Source: a bacterium
Lineage (GTDB): Bacteria > Patescibacteriota > Gracilibacteria > JAUYGZ01
Length of the DNA stretch: 64,000 bases
NCBI GenBank assembly: GCA_030690415.1
Contig: JAUYGZ010000010.1
Location: 59,205-123,204 of the forward strand
Reading direction: 5' to 3'
Below are positions 25,050 through 33,433 of the stretch, piece by piece (position 1 is the first letter of the stretch; the number at the start of each line of letters is the position of its first letter). The notes beneath the pieces are model-generated. The model did no database searches. It was not told the DNA's origin and saw nothing but the letters and a program-made list of their open reading frames with translations. Both the position numbers and the translations under genes were made by a program.

Positions 25050-25724
25050 CTATTTTGCCGATATGCGCAGAAGCACTACGATCTCCCCCTTAATGGAAAA
25101 CCTTTCTTTCAAAGCATCTAACACATGATTGATATCTCCTCTTATAAACTCCTCATACATTTTCGTCAGTTCTCGCGCAATCACCACCTGGGTTGATTCC
25201 GGAACATACTGGCTGAGTTGCTCCAGAGTTCGTACAATTCGTTTTGGGGATTCGTAAAACACCACCGTTCGTTTTTCACCGGCCAATTGCTTAAACAGGG
25301 TTTGTCGTCCCTTCTTCAACGGCAAAAAACCCAGATACAAAAATTTGTCCATCGGCAGACCGGATCCCACCAACGCGCTTAATACCGCGCTTGCTCCGGG
25401 GATGGGGATCACCTGAATTTCCGAAGCGATACAGTCCCGGATTAAAATCCAACCAGGATCGCTGATGCCAGGAGTCCCAGCGTCCGAAATCAGTGCCGCC
25501 GATTCTCCATTTTTCATTCTCCTCACGATTGCCTCCCTCTTCTGATCAGTTGAATGGGCATGAAAGGAAGTCAAAGGTGCCGTGATGTTGTAGTGGTCCA
25601 GGAGCTTTTTGCTGGTCCGGGTATCTTCGGCGCAAATGAAGTCAACCTCTTTGAGGGTTCGAAGCGCACGGAGGGTGATGTCTTCCAGATTGCCGATGGG
25701 GGTGGAGACGATGGAGAGGGGCAT
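25050..25724 (-). CDS. rsmI: 16S rRNA (cytidine-1402-2'-O)-methyltransferase
   Basis: 224 aa. LSIVSTPIGNLEDITLRALRTL, CAEDTRTSKKLLDHY, ALISDAGTPGISDPG and IPGASAVLSALVGSGLP are the RsmI signature blocks of the tetrapyrrole methylase fold. It lacks the extra C-terminal domain of some family members. It methylates C1402 in the decoding centre. It follows the AEC transporter gene by 7 bp. Confidence 0.94.
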   Translation of the reverse strand: MPLSIVSTPIGNLEDITLRALRTLKEVDFICAEDTRTSKKLLDHYNITAPLTSFHAHSTDQKREAIVRRMKNGESAALISDAGTPGISDPGWILIRDCIASEIQVIPIPGASAVLSALVGSGLPMDKFLYLGFLPLKKGRQTLFKQLAGEKRTVVFYESPKRIVRTLEQLSQYVPESTQVVIARELTKMYEEFIRGDINHVLDALKERFSIKGEIVVLLRISAK

Positions 25725-25731
25725 AAATTCT

Positions 25732-26652
25732 TTATTGAAGAAATAACACGGTCATGAAAGGAATAAAGAACAGGGCGAACAGAGTGCTGAGGAGTACAGC
25801 CACTGCGGCTTTTTCAGGATGGGCTTTCAGTTCCGTAGCGAGTGTAACCGTATTGGCCGCTAAAGGCACGATCGACATCAGCAGCATGATCCGGTGAATC
25901 GAATCACTGAAGAGGTCCAGGAATCGTTGGTCAAGAAAAATAATCGAAAAAATCACCAGTGGCCAGATAAAAAACTTGGCCAAAAAGGTCAGGCCGATAA
26001 AGAGGGTGTCAAAAGCCGCCCGTTTAATATTAGCCAATCCAAGCCCTATCATCATCATGCCCAGCACGGTGTAGGCTCCTGTGAACTTGTTCAGCACATC
26101 CATCACACTTCCTCCCAGATCGACCTGGGCCAGATTCACGACAATGCCCAGAACAAAGGCATAGATACTGGGAAGCCTGAAAACTTTCCGAAGACTTTCA
26201 GCTCCCGTGAAGTTTCCCCGTGCGGTAATATAAAAACCCATCGTGCTTTCGTAGACAATAAAGCCGAGGAGAGCAAAGACCGCGATACCCAAAACATCTT
26301 CTCCGAAGAGCATGAGAGCTACCGGCAAGCCGAAGTAGCCGGTATTTCCGGTCCCCGCGGCCATGGCAAGAATGTTCTTTGTAGGATCATTCCAAATTCG
26401 TCTGCCAATGGCATAAAACGTTAAGCACAACGCACAACAGATCAGATAAAAGAGGATCGGTAATGAAAGAATACTGACATCCAGCTGGGTATTGATAACT
26501 CCATAAAATACCACCACCGGGGTGATGACATAGATGAGCAGAGTGGCAATGGGTTCTTTGGGTATCTTTAATATTCTGCCGGAAATATACCCCAGCATAA
26601 TGAGCAGGTAGAGAGGAATGAGGTGAGAGAAGAGGGTGAGAAAAACTTCCAT
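25732..26652 (-). CDS. AEC family transporter (auxin efflux carrier-like)
   Basis: 306 aa with about ten TM helices in two five-helix halves: LYLLIMLGYISGRIL at the start, GTGNTGYFGLPVALMLFG in the middle (the conserved GN-x-G-x-x-GLP unwound helix), and NTVTLATELKAHPEKAA near the end. In bacteria these proteins carry organic acids such as malate, but the substrate here is unknown. It lies 11 bp after tsaB on the same strand. Confidence 0.9.
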   Translation of the reverse strand: MEVFLTLFSHLIPLYLLIMLGYISGRILKIPKEPIATLLIYVITPVVVFYGVINTQLDVSILSLPILFYLICCALCLTFYAIGRRIWNDPTKNILAMAAGTGNTGYFGLPVALMLFGEDVLGIAVFALLGFIVYESTMGFYITARGNFTGAESLRKVFRLPSIYAFVLGIVVNLAQVDLGGSVMDVLNKFTGAYTVLGMMMIGLGLANIKRAAFDTLFIGLTFLAKFFIWPLVIFSIIFLDQRFLDLFSDSIHRIMLLMSIVPLAANTVTLATELKAHPEKAAVAVLLSTLFALFFIPFMTVLFLQ

Positions 26653-26663
26653 GTTACTTAGAT

Positions 26664-27263
26664 TTAGGCTATTGGCAGATTCTTCTCACTCCACGTAATA
26701 TTCGGATCCTTGTAGTACCAGGGTGTTACTGGTTTGTTGGTGACTGGTAGCTGGTTTACGGAAGGCAATTGTTCTTCCAGTTCAGCAAAACTCCCACCGT
26801 GTTCATCAAAATACGTTTTCCACTCTTCATTTACAATCCCTCCAAAAGAAAAAGAAGAGGGGAGTTTCAACCCTTCTCGATTCACAAACTTCGGATTTTC
26901 CCCGGGCATCCTCACCCAAGCTTCATTCGTGTTGGCGGAAACAACCAGAATTCCGTCGAATCCAGGATACAGGTCGAACACACTTACGCTTGCCACAGGA
27001 ATTCCCTTGGAAAAACTCCAGGCATTTACCGCGCTGACGCCAACCCTACAACTGGTAAAGCCACCTGGCCCCACGCACACCACCAGTTGGTTGATCTCAT
27101 CGGGTTTTAGGTTCTGTTCTCCCAGTAGTTTCTCCACAGCGGGTTGAAGCAATTCAGCCTCATTGTGTTCAGCTTTCCAGCGTTTTTCAGCTTTCAGTTG
27201 ATCATTTTCAAAGAGGGCGATAGTGGTGTGCAGGGTTGAGGTGTTGATGTAAAAAGTTTTCAT
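26664..27263 (-). CDS. tsaB: tRNA threonylcarbamoyladenosine biosynthesis protein TsaB
   Basis: 199 aa from the ATG at 27263; upstream in-frame sequence is low-complexity leader. It is an ASKHA-fold protein: TFYINTSTLHTTIALFEN, HNEAELLQPAVEKLL, and VCVGPGGFTSCRVGVSAVNA (usual GPGSFTGLR). TsaB scaffolds TsaD and TsaE for t6A37 formation. The GPGGFTSCR variant and the short C-terminal half are typical of divergent TsaB. TsaD and TsaE are not in the window. Confidence 0.88.
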   Translation of the reverse strand: MKTFYINTSTLHTTIALFENDQLKAEKRWKAEHNEAELLQPAVEKLLGEQNLKPDEINQLVVCVGPGGFTSCRVGVSAVNAWSFSKGIPVASVSVFDLYPGFDGILVVSANTNEAWVRMPGENPKFVNREGLKLPSSFSFGGIVNEEWKTYFDEHGGSFAELEEQLPSVNQLPVTNKPVTPWYYKDPNITWSEKNLPIA

Positions 27264-27355
27264 GTGAGGTGGTCGGTGGTTGGGAGTAGGGAGGAGGTGA
27301 TATACTATTCTTACAAAAACACTAACATCTACAACCCACAACCCACAACCTTGCC

Positions 27356-28480
27356 ATGTTGTATACCCAACCTAAACTCTTCACCCTCGAGGACAAAACT
27401 CTCGCTCCCTACGCTCTGAGATCTTCTCAGTCCAGGGGCCGTAAGTTCAGCGAAGTGGAGGACCTTTACCGGACTCCTTTCCAGCGGGATCGGGATCGCA
27501 TCATTCATTCGAAGGCTTTTCGCCGATTAAGTGGGAAAACTCAGGTTTTTGTCTCCAGTTACGGCGATCACTACCGATCTCGTCTGACCCACAGCCTCGA
27601 GGTCGCTCAGGTGGCTCGGGATATCGCAGTAGCATTGGGGCTCAATCAGGACCTTTGTGAGACGATCGCTCTGGCTCACGATCTGGGCCATACTCCATTT
27701 GGTCATGCCGGAGAAGAGGCGATGAGTGAGATGATGGCCAGGTTCAATGACTACTTCGAGCACAATGAGCAGTCTCGACGAATCGTGGAAAAACTCGAAA
27801 TCAAATCACCTGATTATCCAGGACTCAATCTCACGTTGGAAACTATCGAAGGGATGATGAAGCACCGGAAATTTCACGATGATGGAAAGACTCCCGTGAT
27901 CCACTCGCTTGAAGCCCAGGTGGTAGATCTTGCAGATGCCATCGCTTATCACCATCATGACCTCGATGATGGACTTCGTTCGGGAATTCTGAAATATGAG
28001 CTGATTTCGGATCAGATCGAGCTTTGGCGCATGGGAGAAGAAGATCTTTCCCTCCCTCAGCTGGGGGAGGCTCTCTACCGGCACATGGTGATCAATCGGA
28101 TTATCAGTCTCCTCATTCACGATGTGATTGAAGAAAGTTCCCGACAGTTGGTTCAAGGAGATGTTTTGGAACCTCTCGAATACCCGAATAATACCCTCAT
28201 TCGTTTCTCGGAACGCCAGAGTGCTCGAGTTGAAGAGCTGGCGGATTTTTTGGGAGAGCATTTTTATCTCCACCAAAAGGTCTCATCAATGGCTGCGCGA
28301 GGCCAAAAGGTCATCAAATCACTTTTTGAGCTATATTCTCAGAAAGATGAGCTGCTCCCGGCCGAGATCAGAGTCCAATTCGAAGCAGAAAAACGACATG
28401 TGGTGATCAAAGACTACATTGCGGGAATGACCGATGAATTTGCTCTGAAAATTTTTGAAGAGTATCGAGATATGCTCTAA
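27356..28480 (+). CDS. dGTPase-like HD phosphohydrolase
   Basis: 374 aa. YRTPFQRDRDRIIHSKAFRRL at the N-terminus, SRLTHSLEVAQVARDIA, LAHDLGHTPFGHAGEEAM and EAQVVDLADAIAYHHHDLDDG supply the H...HD...D metal-binding set of deoxyguanosinetriphosphate triphosphohydrolase-like proteins. It would hydrolyse dNTPs to deoxynucleosides and triphosphate. The leader has repeated ACAACCC heptamers just before the ATG and no Shine-Dalgarno sequence. Confidence 0.93.
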   Translation: MLYTQPKLFTLEDKTLAPYALRSSQSRGRKFSEVEDLYRTPFQRDRDRIIHSKAFRRLSGKTQVFVSSYGDHYRSRLTHSLEVAQVARDIAVALGLNQDLCETIALAHDLGHTPFGHAGEEAMSEMMARFNDYFEHNEQSRRIVEKLEIKSPDYPGLNLTLETIEGMMKHRKFHDDGKTPVIHSLEAQVVDLADAIAYHHHDLDDGLRSGILKYELISDQIELWRMGEEDLSLPQLGEALYRHMVINRIISLLIHDVIEESSRQLVQGDVLEPLEYPNNTLIRFSERQSARVEELADFLGEHFYLHQKVSSMAARGQKVIKSLFELYSQKDELLPAEIRVQFEAEKRHVVIKDYIAGMTDEFALKIFEEYRDML

Positions 28481-28570
28481 AACATAAGGTGAGTCCAGCT
28501 CAACCCCAGTTACTTGAAATCATGGTCTCATAGCCTAGAGTTCTTCTGCTGAACACAAAAAGAGTTCGGA

Positions 28571-28614
28571 GGGAAGGACTATTAAGACTATGAGGACTAT
28601 AAAGACGATAAAGA
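28571..28614. repeat. GGACTATWA-type short repeat, copy 2
   Basis: GGACTATTAAGACT, GGACTATAAAGACG units and a GATAAAG end, closely similar to the repeats at 13782 and 42106. It lies in the 205-bp gap between the dGTPase gene and the YtxH-like gene; no gene was found in that gap. Confidence 0.6.
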
Positions 28615-28635
28615 AAAGAAAAGAAAAACATCCTT

Positions 28636-28680
28636 ATCATCTTTATCATCTTTATCATCTTTATCATCTTTATCATCTTT
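28636..28680. repeat. Five tandem copies of ATCATCTTT
   Basis: Five exact 9-bp units ending 6 bp before the start codon of the YtxH-like gene. Such an array can vary in length by slippage and would change the leader of the downstream mRNA. There is no Shine-Dalgarno sequence. Confidence 0.9.
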
Positions 28681-28686
28681 CACCAT

Positions 28687-28896
28687 ATGGCTGACCAGAA
28701 GAAAAAAAGTGGAAAATTCATAACCTCGATTCTTATTGGAGGAGCCCTTGGGTCAATTGCCGCCCTTGTATTTGGGAGTAAAAAAAACCGAAAAACAATC
28801 GGAGAGAAGGCGCATGAGATTCAAGAGAAAGTAGAAGGGGTGCTTGGAAAAAAAGAAGAGAAAAAGGGTTTTTTTAGCCATTTTTTCAAACGATGA
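28687..28896 (+). CDS. YtxH-like small membrane protein
   Basis: 69 aa. A short basic N-terminus (ADQKKKSGKF), a glycine-rich TM helix (ITSILIGGALGSIAALVFG), then a KKNRKTIGEKAHEIQEKVE amphipathic helix and a basic tail. This is the layout of YtxH-like/gas-vesicle-associated small proteins of unknown function. It overlaps the following gene by 4 bp. Confidence 0.75.
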   Translation: MADQKKKSGKFITSILIGGALGSIAALVFGSKKNRKTIGEKAHEIQEKVEGVLGKKEEKKGFFSHFFKR

Positions 28897-29693
28897 TGAA
28901 ATCTCAATATTTCGCTGCCTCAGTCCTGTTTACCCTACTTCTTTCCAGCATGGTTTTAGCAATGGGCCTGTCCTATTCGGCCGAAGCGGAGGAAGAGGGT
29001 ACCGTCTTGAAAAAAGAAAATACGGTGAACATGTTGTTTAACGAAAAAAACTCGGAAGGCAGTATTGATCTGGCAAAAATGGTGGAGGAACAGCTTTCAA
29101 CTCCGGAAGAATGCCAATCGCCTGACTCACTGTGTTTACTGAATGAAGTTACAGTGAAGATCATCATGACCAAGGAATGGCTGAGATACGATATCCCTAC
29201 CATGACCGATTACAGTTTTGCCAACACCGTTCCCAGGATCGAAAATGATGTGGAGCACCTCACGGTCGAAGAAGTAGCTATCCTTCAGGAAGTGCTTGCG
29301 CGGAGAGGTCTCCTGATCAATTTGGACGGAAGTCCGGTAAAAGAAAGAGGGTACCTGGGACATTTGACTCGAATGGCGGAAATCCGACTGGCTCAGATAA
29401 AAGGCCTCAATCCAGGTGACCCTCAGTATCTCGTGCAGCTCAGAAATGAAATCAATAACCTGCTCGAAAATATGGCCCATGACGAATCCTACGTCGCCAA
29501 GCATCCTTTACCAGATTTGAGCAGCACCATCCCTCAATCGGGATCTCCTCTCAAAGAAGAATGGGACCGTCAGAAATATCTTGCTGAGTTAGCAATGAAT
29601 TCAAAGGAAAAATACAACAAAGAACCTCCCATCCGATCTTATTTTGACCTTTCCGTAGACGGGTATCTGAATGTGGAGAAGGTGGAGGAATAA
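28893..29693 (+). CDS. Exported protein of unknown function
   Basis: 266 aa, not recognised. It has a signal peptide (residues 1-28, ending SYSAEAEEE) and an otherwise soluble acidic sequence. The segment EEVAILQEVLARRGLLINLDGSPVKERGYLG resembles a peptidoglycan-binding-domain-1-like repeat (lots of alpha-helix with L-x-x-x-G), so wall binding is a guess. It is translationally coupled to the YtxH-like gene by a 4-bp overlap and convergent with der. Confidence 0.7.
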   Translation: MMKSQYFAASVLFTLLLSSMVLAMGLSYSAEAEEEGTVLKKENTVNMLFNEKNSEGSIDLAKMVEEQLSTPEECQSPDSLCLLNEVTVKIIMTKEWLRYDIPTMTDYSFANTVPRIENDVEHLTVEEVAILQEVLARRGLLINLDGSPVKERGYLGHLTRMAEIRLAQIKGLNPGDPQYLVQLRNEINNLLENMAHDESYVAKHPLPDLSSTIPQSGSPLKEEWDRQKYLAELAMNSKEKYNKEPPIRSYFDLSVDGYLNVEKVEE

Positions 29694-29703
29694 TAACACC
29701 ATA

Positions 29704-31053
29704 CTACCGGTTTTTCTTCGGGATCGTTCTGCGTTTGATAGACTTCCGCTCCTGTTTTTCCCGATACTCCATTTTGATGGCTGTTCCGGTGAAATCAAAG
29801 CTTTCGCGGAGCTGGTTTTCGAGATAGCGAAGGTACGAAAAGTGAAAGTATTCCTCCCGATTACAAAAGAGAACAAAGTGTGGAGGGTTGACGTCTACCT
29901 GGGAAATGTAGTAGAGCTTTGGCATTTTTCGACCAGTTCCGGTGGGCATATGCTTCATCACCACTCGTTCAAGCCATCGGTTGAGCTGTCCCGTTTCAAT
30001 CCTTCGAGCCCGATTGTCTTTGATCTGTTCGGCCAGTTCCAGAATCTTCTCGACATGTTTGCCGGTTTTCGCTGAGACGAAGACGACCGGTGCCCAGGGA
30101 ACAAACTCAAACTTCGAATGGAGGCGTCTCAGGAAAGATTCCCTTTCCTCTTCGCCCTTTTCCATGAGATCGATCTTATTCACGACGAGGATGAGTCCCG
30201 AGTAGCGCTGAAGGATGTAATCCGCTACGTGCTGATCTTGTGAAGTGACTCCTTCCAGTCCATCGACCATAAGGGCACAGACATCCGCTCGATCACTACT
30301 TCCCAAAGAACGCAGAAAGGAATACTTCTCAATCCCTTTTCCAATTTTTCCTCGTCTTCTGATCCCCGCGGTGTCGACGAGCACAAAATGTTTTCCTTTG
30401 TATTCCAGATCGATATCCGTGCTGTCTATGGTAGTGCCCTGGACCTCCGATACGATCAGTTTTTCCGAGCCCAGGAGCTTATTGATCATCGAAGATTTGC
30501 CAACATTGGGTCTTCCCAACATAGCGAGACGGGTCTGTTCGGGTTGCTCTTGAGCCTTGATCCTCACCCTCGGAATAATCTTTTTGATAGCGTCTTCCAG
30601 CGTTCCAACACCGATTTTGTGAGTCGCTGAAACTCTGATTGGGTCCCCAAATCCGAGGGAATACAGTTCGCTCAGGTCCTCCTGTCCTGAATCACTCTTC
30701 GAGGCTACCAAAATGATAGGCTTTTTGCTCTTCCTGAGGAGTTCAGCGGCGTGATGATCCTCTCGGGTTAGGGGCTGTTTCGCATCGATCAGGAACACAA
30801 TCACACTTGCTTCTTCTATTGCCATCTTCGCCTGGGCGAGAATGTTTTCCTCGATGATCCCTTCGGTCTTGGACTCGATTCCCCCGGTGTCGATGAGCAA
30901 ATACGGCTTACTGGCATCGATTTGAGCATAGTGACGATCTCGCGTCGTTCCCGGAGTGGCGGAAACCACAGCCTTTCGGTAGCCGACAAAACGATTGAAC
31001 AGCGTAGATTTTCCCACATTGGGTTTTCCGATAATGGCGACGAGGGGGAGCAT
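29704..31053 (-). CDS. der: Ribosome-associated GTPase Der (EngA)
   Basis: 449 aa with two tandem GTPase domains and a KH-like C-terminus. G1 motifs are GKPNVGKSTLFN (near 8) and GRPNVGKSSMIN (near 180); G3 DTGG and DTAG; G4 ASKSD and VNKID. The KH-like part begins near LYYISQVDVNPPHFVLF. Der is needed for 50S assembly. The leader consists of a polypyrimidine tract (31054-31093) with no Shine-Dalgarno sequence. Confidence 0.95.
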   Translation of the reverse strand: MLPLVAIIGKPNVGKSTLFNRFVGYRKAVVSATPGTTRDRHYAQIDASKPYLLIDTGGIESKTEGIIEENILAQAKMAIEEASVIVFLIDAKQPLTREDHHAAELLRKSKKPIILVASKSDSGQEDLSELYSLGFGDPIRVSATHKIGVGTLEDAIKKIIPRVRIKAQEQPEQTRLAMLGRPNVGKSSMINKLLGSEKLIVSEVQGTTIDSTDIDLEYKGKHFVLVDTAGIRRRGKIGKGIEKYSFLRSLGSSDRADVCALMVDGLEGVTSQDQHVADYILQRYSGLILVVNKIDLMEKGEEERESFLRRLHSKFEFVPWAPVVFVSAKTGKHVEKILELAEQIKDNRARRIETGQLNRWLERVVMKHMPTGTGRKMPKLYYISQVDVNPPHFVLFCNREEYFHFSYLRYLENQLRESFDFTGTAIKMEYREKQERKSIKRRTIPKKNR

Positions 31054-31130
31054 GGGGAAAACAAGGAAATAAGGAAGTGAAGAAACGAGGAATAGCAGTA
31101 TACTCTACTGGAGCTCAAAATAAATCTACA

Positions 31131-31856
31131 ATGCTTATTTTTCAACTTATCTCAGAACTCAAAGAGCAAGTTTATCCGGCTCAACTCCTGGTGGTGACAA
31201 AAAACCGCAATGTTGCCGACATCAAAATGGTGATGGGATCAGGCATCCGGCTTATTGGTGAGAGCCGGTTGCAAGAAATTCAGGAGAAGTTCGATCCTTC
31301 TCTGTTGAATGAGCTTCGCCAAAAAGGCATCGAACTGCATTTCATAGGGCACCTCCAAAAAAACAAGGTCGCCAAAGTGGTCAGTGTCTGCGATGTCATT
31401 CAGACGGTCGACTCGCTTGAGCTTGCTCAAAAGATCAACCAAGAAGCGGCCAAGCTGAATAAAATCATGCCAGTCTTCTTCCAGCTCAATCTAACAGGGG
31501 AGGAACAGAAACAGGGGTTTCAAATACCCCATCCCGTAGGCAAGGATGGATTCCTTGCCGGTAGAGACGAGGTATCCAACCTCGACTACGGGGGGAAATC
31601 ATCGCTTCCTCGCCTGCGCCAAATGGTTCAGTATATCCAGCAGCTTTCCTATCTCAAACTGCTTGGATTCATGTGCATGGGGAAGCAGGACGATCCTGAA
31701 ACGACGCGTCAGACTTTCCGATGGTGCAAACAATTGGCCGATCAGCTCAGTTTGCGTGAAATCTCCATGGGAATGAGCGAGGACTATCAGATCGCTCTGG
31801 AAGAGGGAAGCACCCTGATTCGGCTGGGATCTAAGCTGTTTCATGAAGGAGATTAA
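31131..31856 (+). CDS. YggS/PLPBP family PLP-binding protein with in-frame repeat insertion
   Basis: 241 aa from the ATG at 31131. PAQLLVVTKNRNVADIK holds the PLP-binding Lys; GESRLQEIQEKF, LHFIGHLQKNKVAKV, FQLNLTGEEQKQGF and SMGMSEDYQIALEEGSTLIRLG are family motifs. Compared with the family, about 20 residues (31533-31592) are extra between QKQGF and LRQMVQYI; they are encoded by a palindromic element. The protein handles PLP homeostasis and has no proven reaction. The insertion lies in a surface loop by family knowledge, so function may be retained. Confidence 0.9.
   Translation: MLIFQLISELKEQVYPAQLLVVTKNRNVADIKMVMGSGIRLIGESRLQEIQEKFDPSLLNELRQKGIELHFIGHLQKNKVAKVVSVCDVIQTVDSLELAQKINQEAAKLNKIMPVFFQLNLTGEEQKQGFQIPHPVGKDGFLAGRDEVSNLDYGGKSSLPRLRQMVQYIQQLSYLKLLGFMCMGKQDDPETTRQTFRWCKQLADQLSLREISMGMSEDYQIALEEGSTLIRLGSKLFHEGD
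31533..31592. repeat. Palindromic element inserted in frame in yggS
   Basis: The 60-bp element has outer arms CCCGTAG and CTACGGG and two inner hairpins: GGCAAGG with CCTTGCC and CGAGGT with ACCTCG. It is exactly 20 codons long and keeps the reading frame. It resembles dispersed palindromic repeats and Rickettsia palindromic elements inside genes, but is not the same sequence. Confidence 0.8.
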
Positions 31857-31862
31857 GGCTGC

Positions 31863-31891
31863 TTGTCATGGTGGAGAGATTTCGATACAGT
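31863..31891 (+). promoter_or_regulatory. Promoter upstream of the Pro-rich membrane protein gene
   Basis: TTGTCA (31863-31868) and TACAGT (31886-31891) with a 17-bp spacer; predicted start near 31898, about 16 nt before the ATG at 31914. Confidence 0.5.
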
Positions 31892-31913
31892 GAGACTTGA
31901 TTGATCTTTTCCT

Positions 31914-32399
31914 ATGCCTGACGACATCCCAGTTGTTCCGACCACACCTGTACCACCAGCTACTCCTCCAGTTCCTCCTGTTCAGCTTGCCCCAAAACCT
32001 CCCGGAAGCGGCTTTGCCGCGAAGGCGATTTTAGCCATCGCACTCGTTTTCTTCGCTCTGGTCCTGGGCTATGTGGGAGCCTATTACGTTGTGTTCAATG
32101 ATCTGGGATCGGTTTTCAGCTTCAGCTCTTTGAGAGGCGATGTCCTCAGTCAAGAGGATCAGGCTCTTCTTGATGAACTCGGAATACAAAACGGAAGTGT
32201 TATCGGGGGGACCAGCTCCACAAACTACTCTGTTTCCGTCCTGAAAGGTCAGGTGACGCAGCAGGAACAGCCAGGAACCACTCCTCCGCAATTCACCATC
32301 GACTATGACAACTGCGTGATGTATGTGCTCGATGAAAATGGAAACCCCACCTCTGACGGCGCGGGGGGATATGTTTCTCAGCCGATTTTTGATTGCTGA
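31914..32399 (+). CDS. Pro-rich single-pass membrane protein, unknown function
   Basis: 161 aa, not recognised. The N-terminal 33 residues are Pro/Val/Thr-rich (VPTTPVPPATPPVPPVQLAP), followed by one TM helix (about 36-58, AILAIALVFFALVLGYVGAYYVVF). The remaining sequence is soluble and acidic and contains two Cys near the end (YDNCVMYVLDENG, FDC). It lies between yggS and the convergent pseudouridine synthase. Confidence 0.65.
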   Translation: MPDDIPVVPTTPVPPATPPVPPVQLAPKPPGSGFAAKAILAIALVFFALVLGYVGAYYVVFNDLGSVFSFSSLRGDVLSQEDQALLDELGIQNGSVIGGTSSTNYSVSVLKGQVTQQEQPGTTPPQFTIDYDNCVMYVLDENGNPTSDGAGGYVSQPIFDC

Positions 32400-32437
32400 T
32401 GTACCTTCAAACTAGGAAAGAAGGGAGGTGATTGAGC

Positions 32438-33382
32438 TCAATCAGACTCCACTTGTTTCAGATTCTCCAGGACCACATCCAAATCCGATGCTAGGGGAGC
32501 TTCGAATTCCACCCATTCATGAGTCCGAGGGTGCCGAAACTTCAGTTTCCAGGCGTGCAAAAACTGACGCTTCAGTCCTAAAGCCCTGAACTGTGCGTTG
32601 ATTCTTCGATTGCCATAGACCTCGTCTCCGATCACGGGGTGATGAATGGCCGCCATGTGTACGCGGATCTGATGCATGCGTCCTGTGATGATCTGGACGG
32701 ACAAGAGAGAACAGCGTTTATCAAAGGTCCTCCGCACTTCGAAATGGGTCAGGGAATCCTTCGCATCCTTGTGGGGCGACACCACCACCTTATGCTGATC
32801 ACGGACCTGGGTTTTCAAGAGGGGCGCCTCGATAGTGCCGGTTTGTGAAGCCATGATGCCATCCACCAGCGTCAAATAGGTTTTTTCAACCTGACGAGAC
32901 TGAATTTGCTTCGCCAAATCCCGATGGGATTCGTCATGCTTGGCCACCATCATGATTCCGGAGGTGTCTTTATCCAGTCGGTGCACGATGCCCGGCCTGA
33001 GCTCACCACCAATTCCACTGAGCCGTTTCTCACAGTGGTGCAGGAGAGCGTTGACGAGCGTGGCCTGACGCTCATGAGCAGAAGGATGGGTGAGCAATCC
33101 AGCTGGTTTATGAATCACTAAAAGGTCTTCATCTTCGTACAGGATATCGAGAGGAATATCAGCAGAGTTAAATTTGGAAGGTTTGAGTGCTGGCTCTCGT
33201 ATCATGAGGATATCTTCCACAGAAACTCGGTTCCCCTTCTTAGCGACCTGGCCATTAATCGTCACCAAACCCTTCCGAATGAGTTTTTGGGCATAGGTTC
33301 GAGAATACGCATCCATAAGTTTTTCCAGCACAACATCGATGCGATGACCTTCTTCTTCAGGACCGACAGCAAATTTTTTCAT
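32438..33382 (-). CDS. RluA family pseudouridine synthase
   Basis: 314 aa. An S4 domain is at the N-terminus (RIDVVLEKLMDAYSRTYAQKLIRKG) and the RluA catalytic core follows: DLLVIHKPAGLLTHPS, GIVHRLDKDTSGIMMVAK (catalytic Asp in HRLDKDTSG), and GRMHQIRVHMAAIHHPVIGD. This matches RluD-like enzymes modifying 23S rRNA helix 69, though the exact uridine cannot be assigned. It is divergent from maf. Confidence 0.92.
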   Translation of the reverse strand: MKKFAVGPEEEGHRIDVVLEKLMDAYSRTYAQKLIRKGLVTINGQVAKKGNRVSVEDILMIREPALKPSKFNSADIPLDILYEDEDLLVIHKPAGLLTHPSAHERQATLVNALLHHCEKRLSGIGGELRPGIVHRLDKDTSGIMMVAKHDESHRDLAKQIQSRQVEKTYLTLVDGIMASQTGTIEAPLLKTQVRDQHKVVVSPHKDAKDSLTHFEVRRTFDKRCSLLSVQIITGRMHQIRVHMAAIHHPVIGDEVYGNRRINAQFRALGLKRQFLHAWKLKFRHPRTHEWVEFEAPLASDLDVVLENLKQVESD

Positions 33383-33433
33383 TGGACTTTTTACAAAAGC
33401 TTGATGAGTATATCGGTAACTGACCGCTTTGCG

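Noticed and set aside
28636..28680. CRISPR array
   Set aside because: The units are 9 bp without spacers; no cas genes or direct repeats with unique spacers are seen anywhere in the window.
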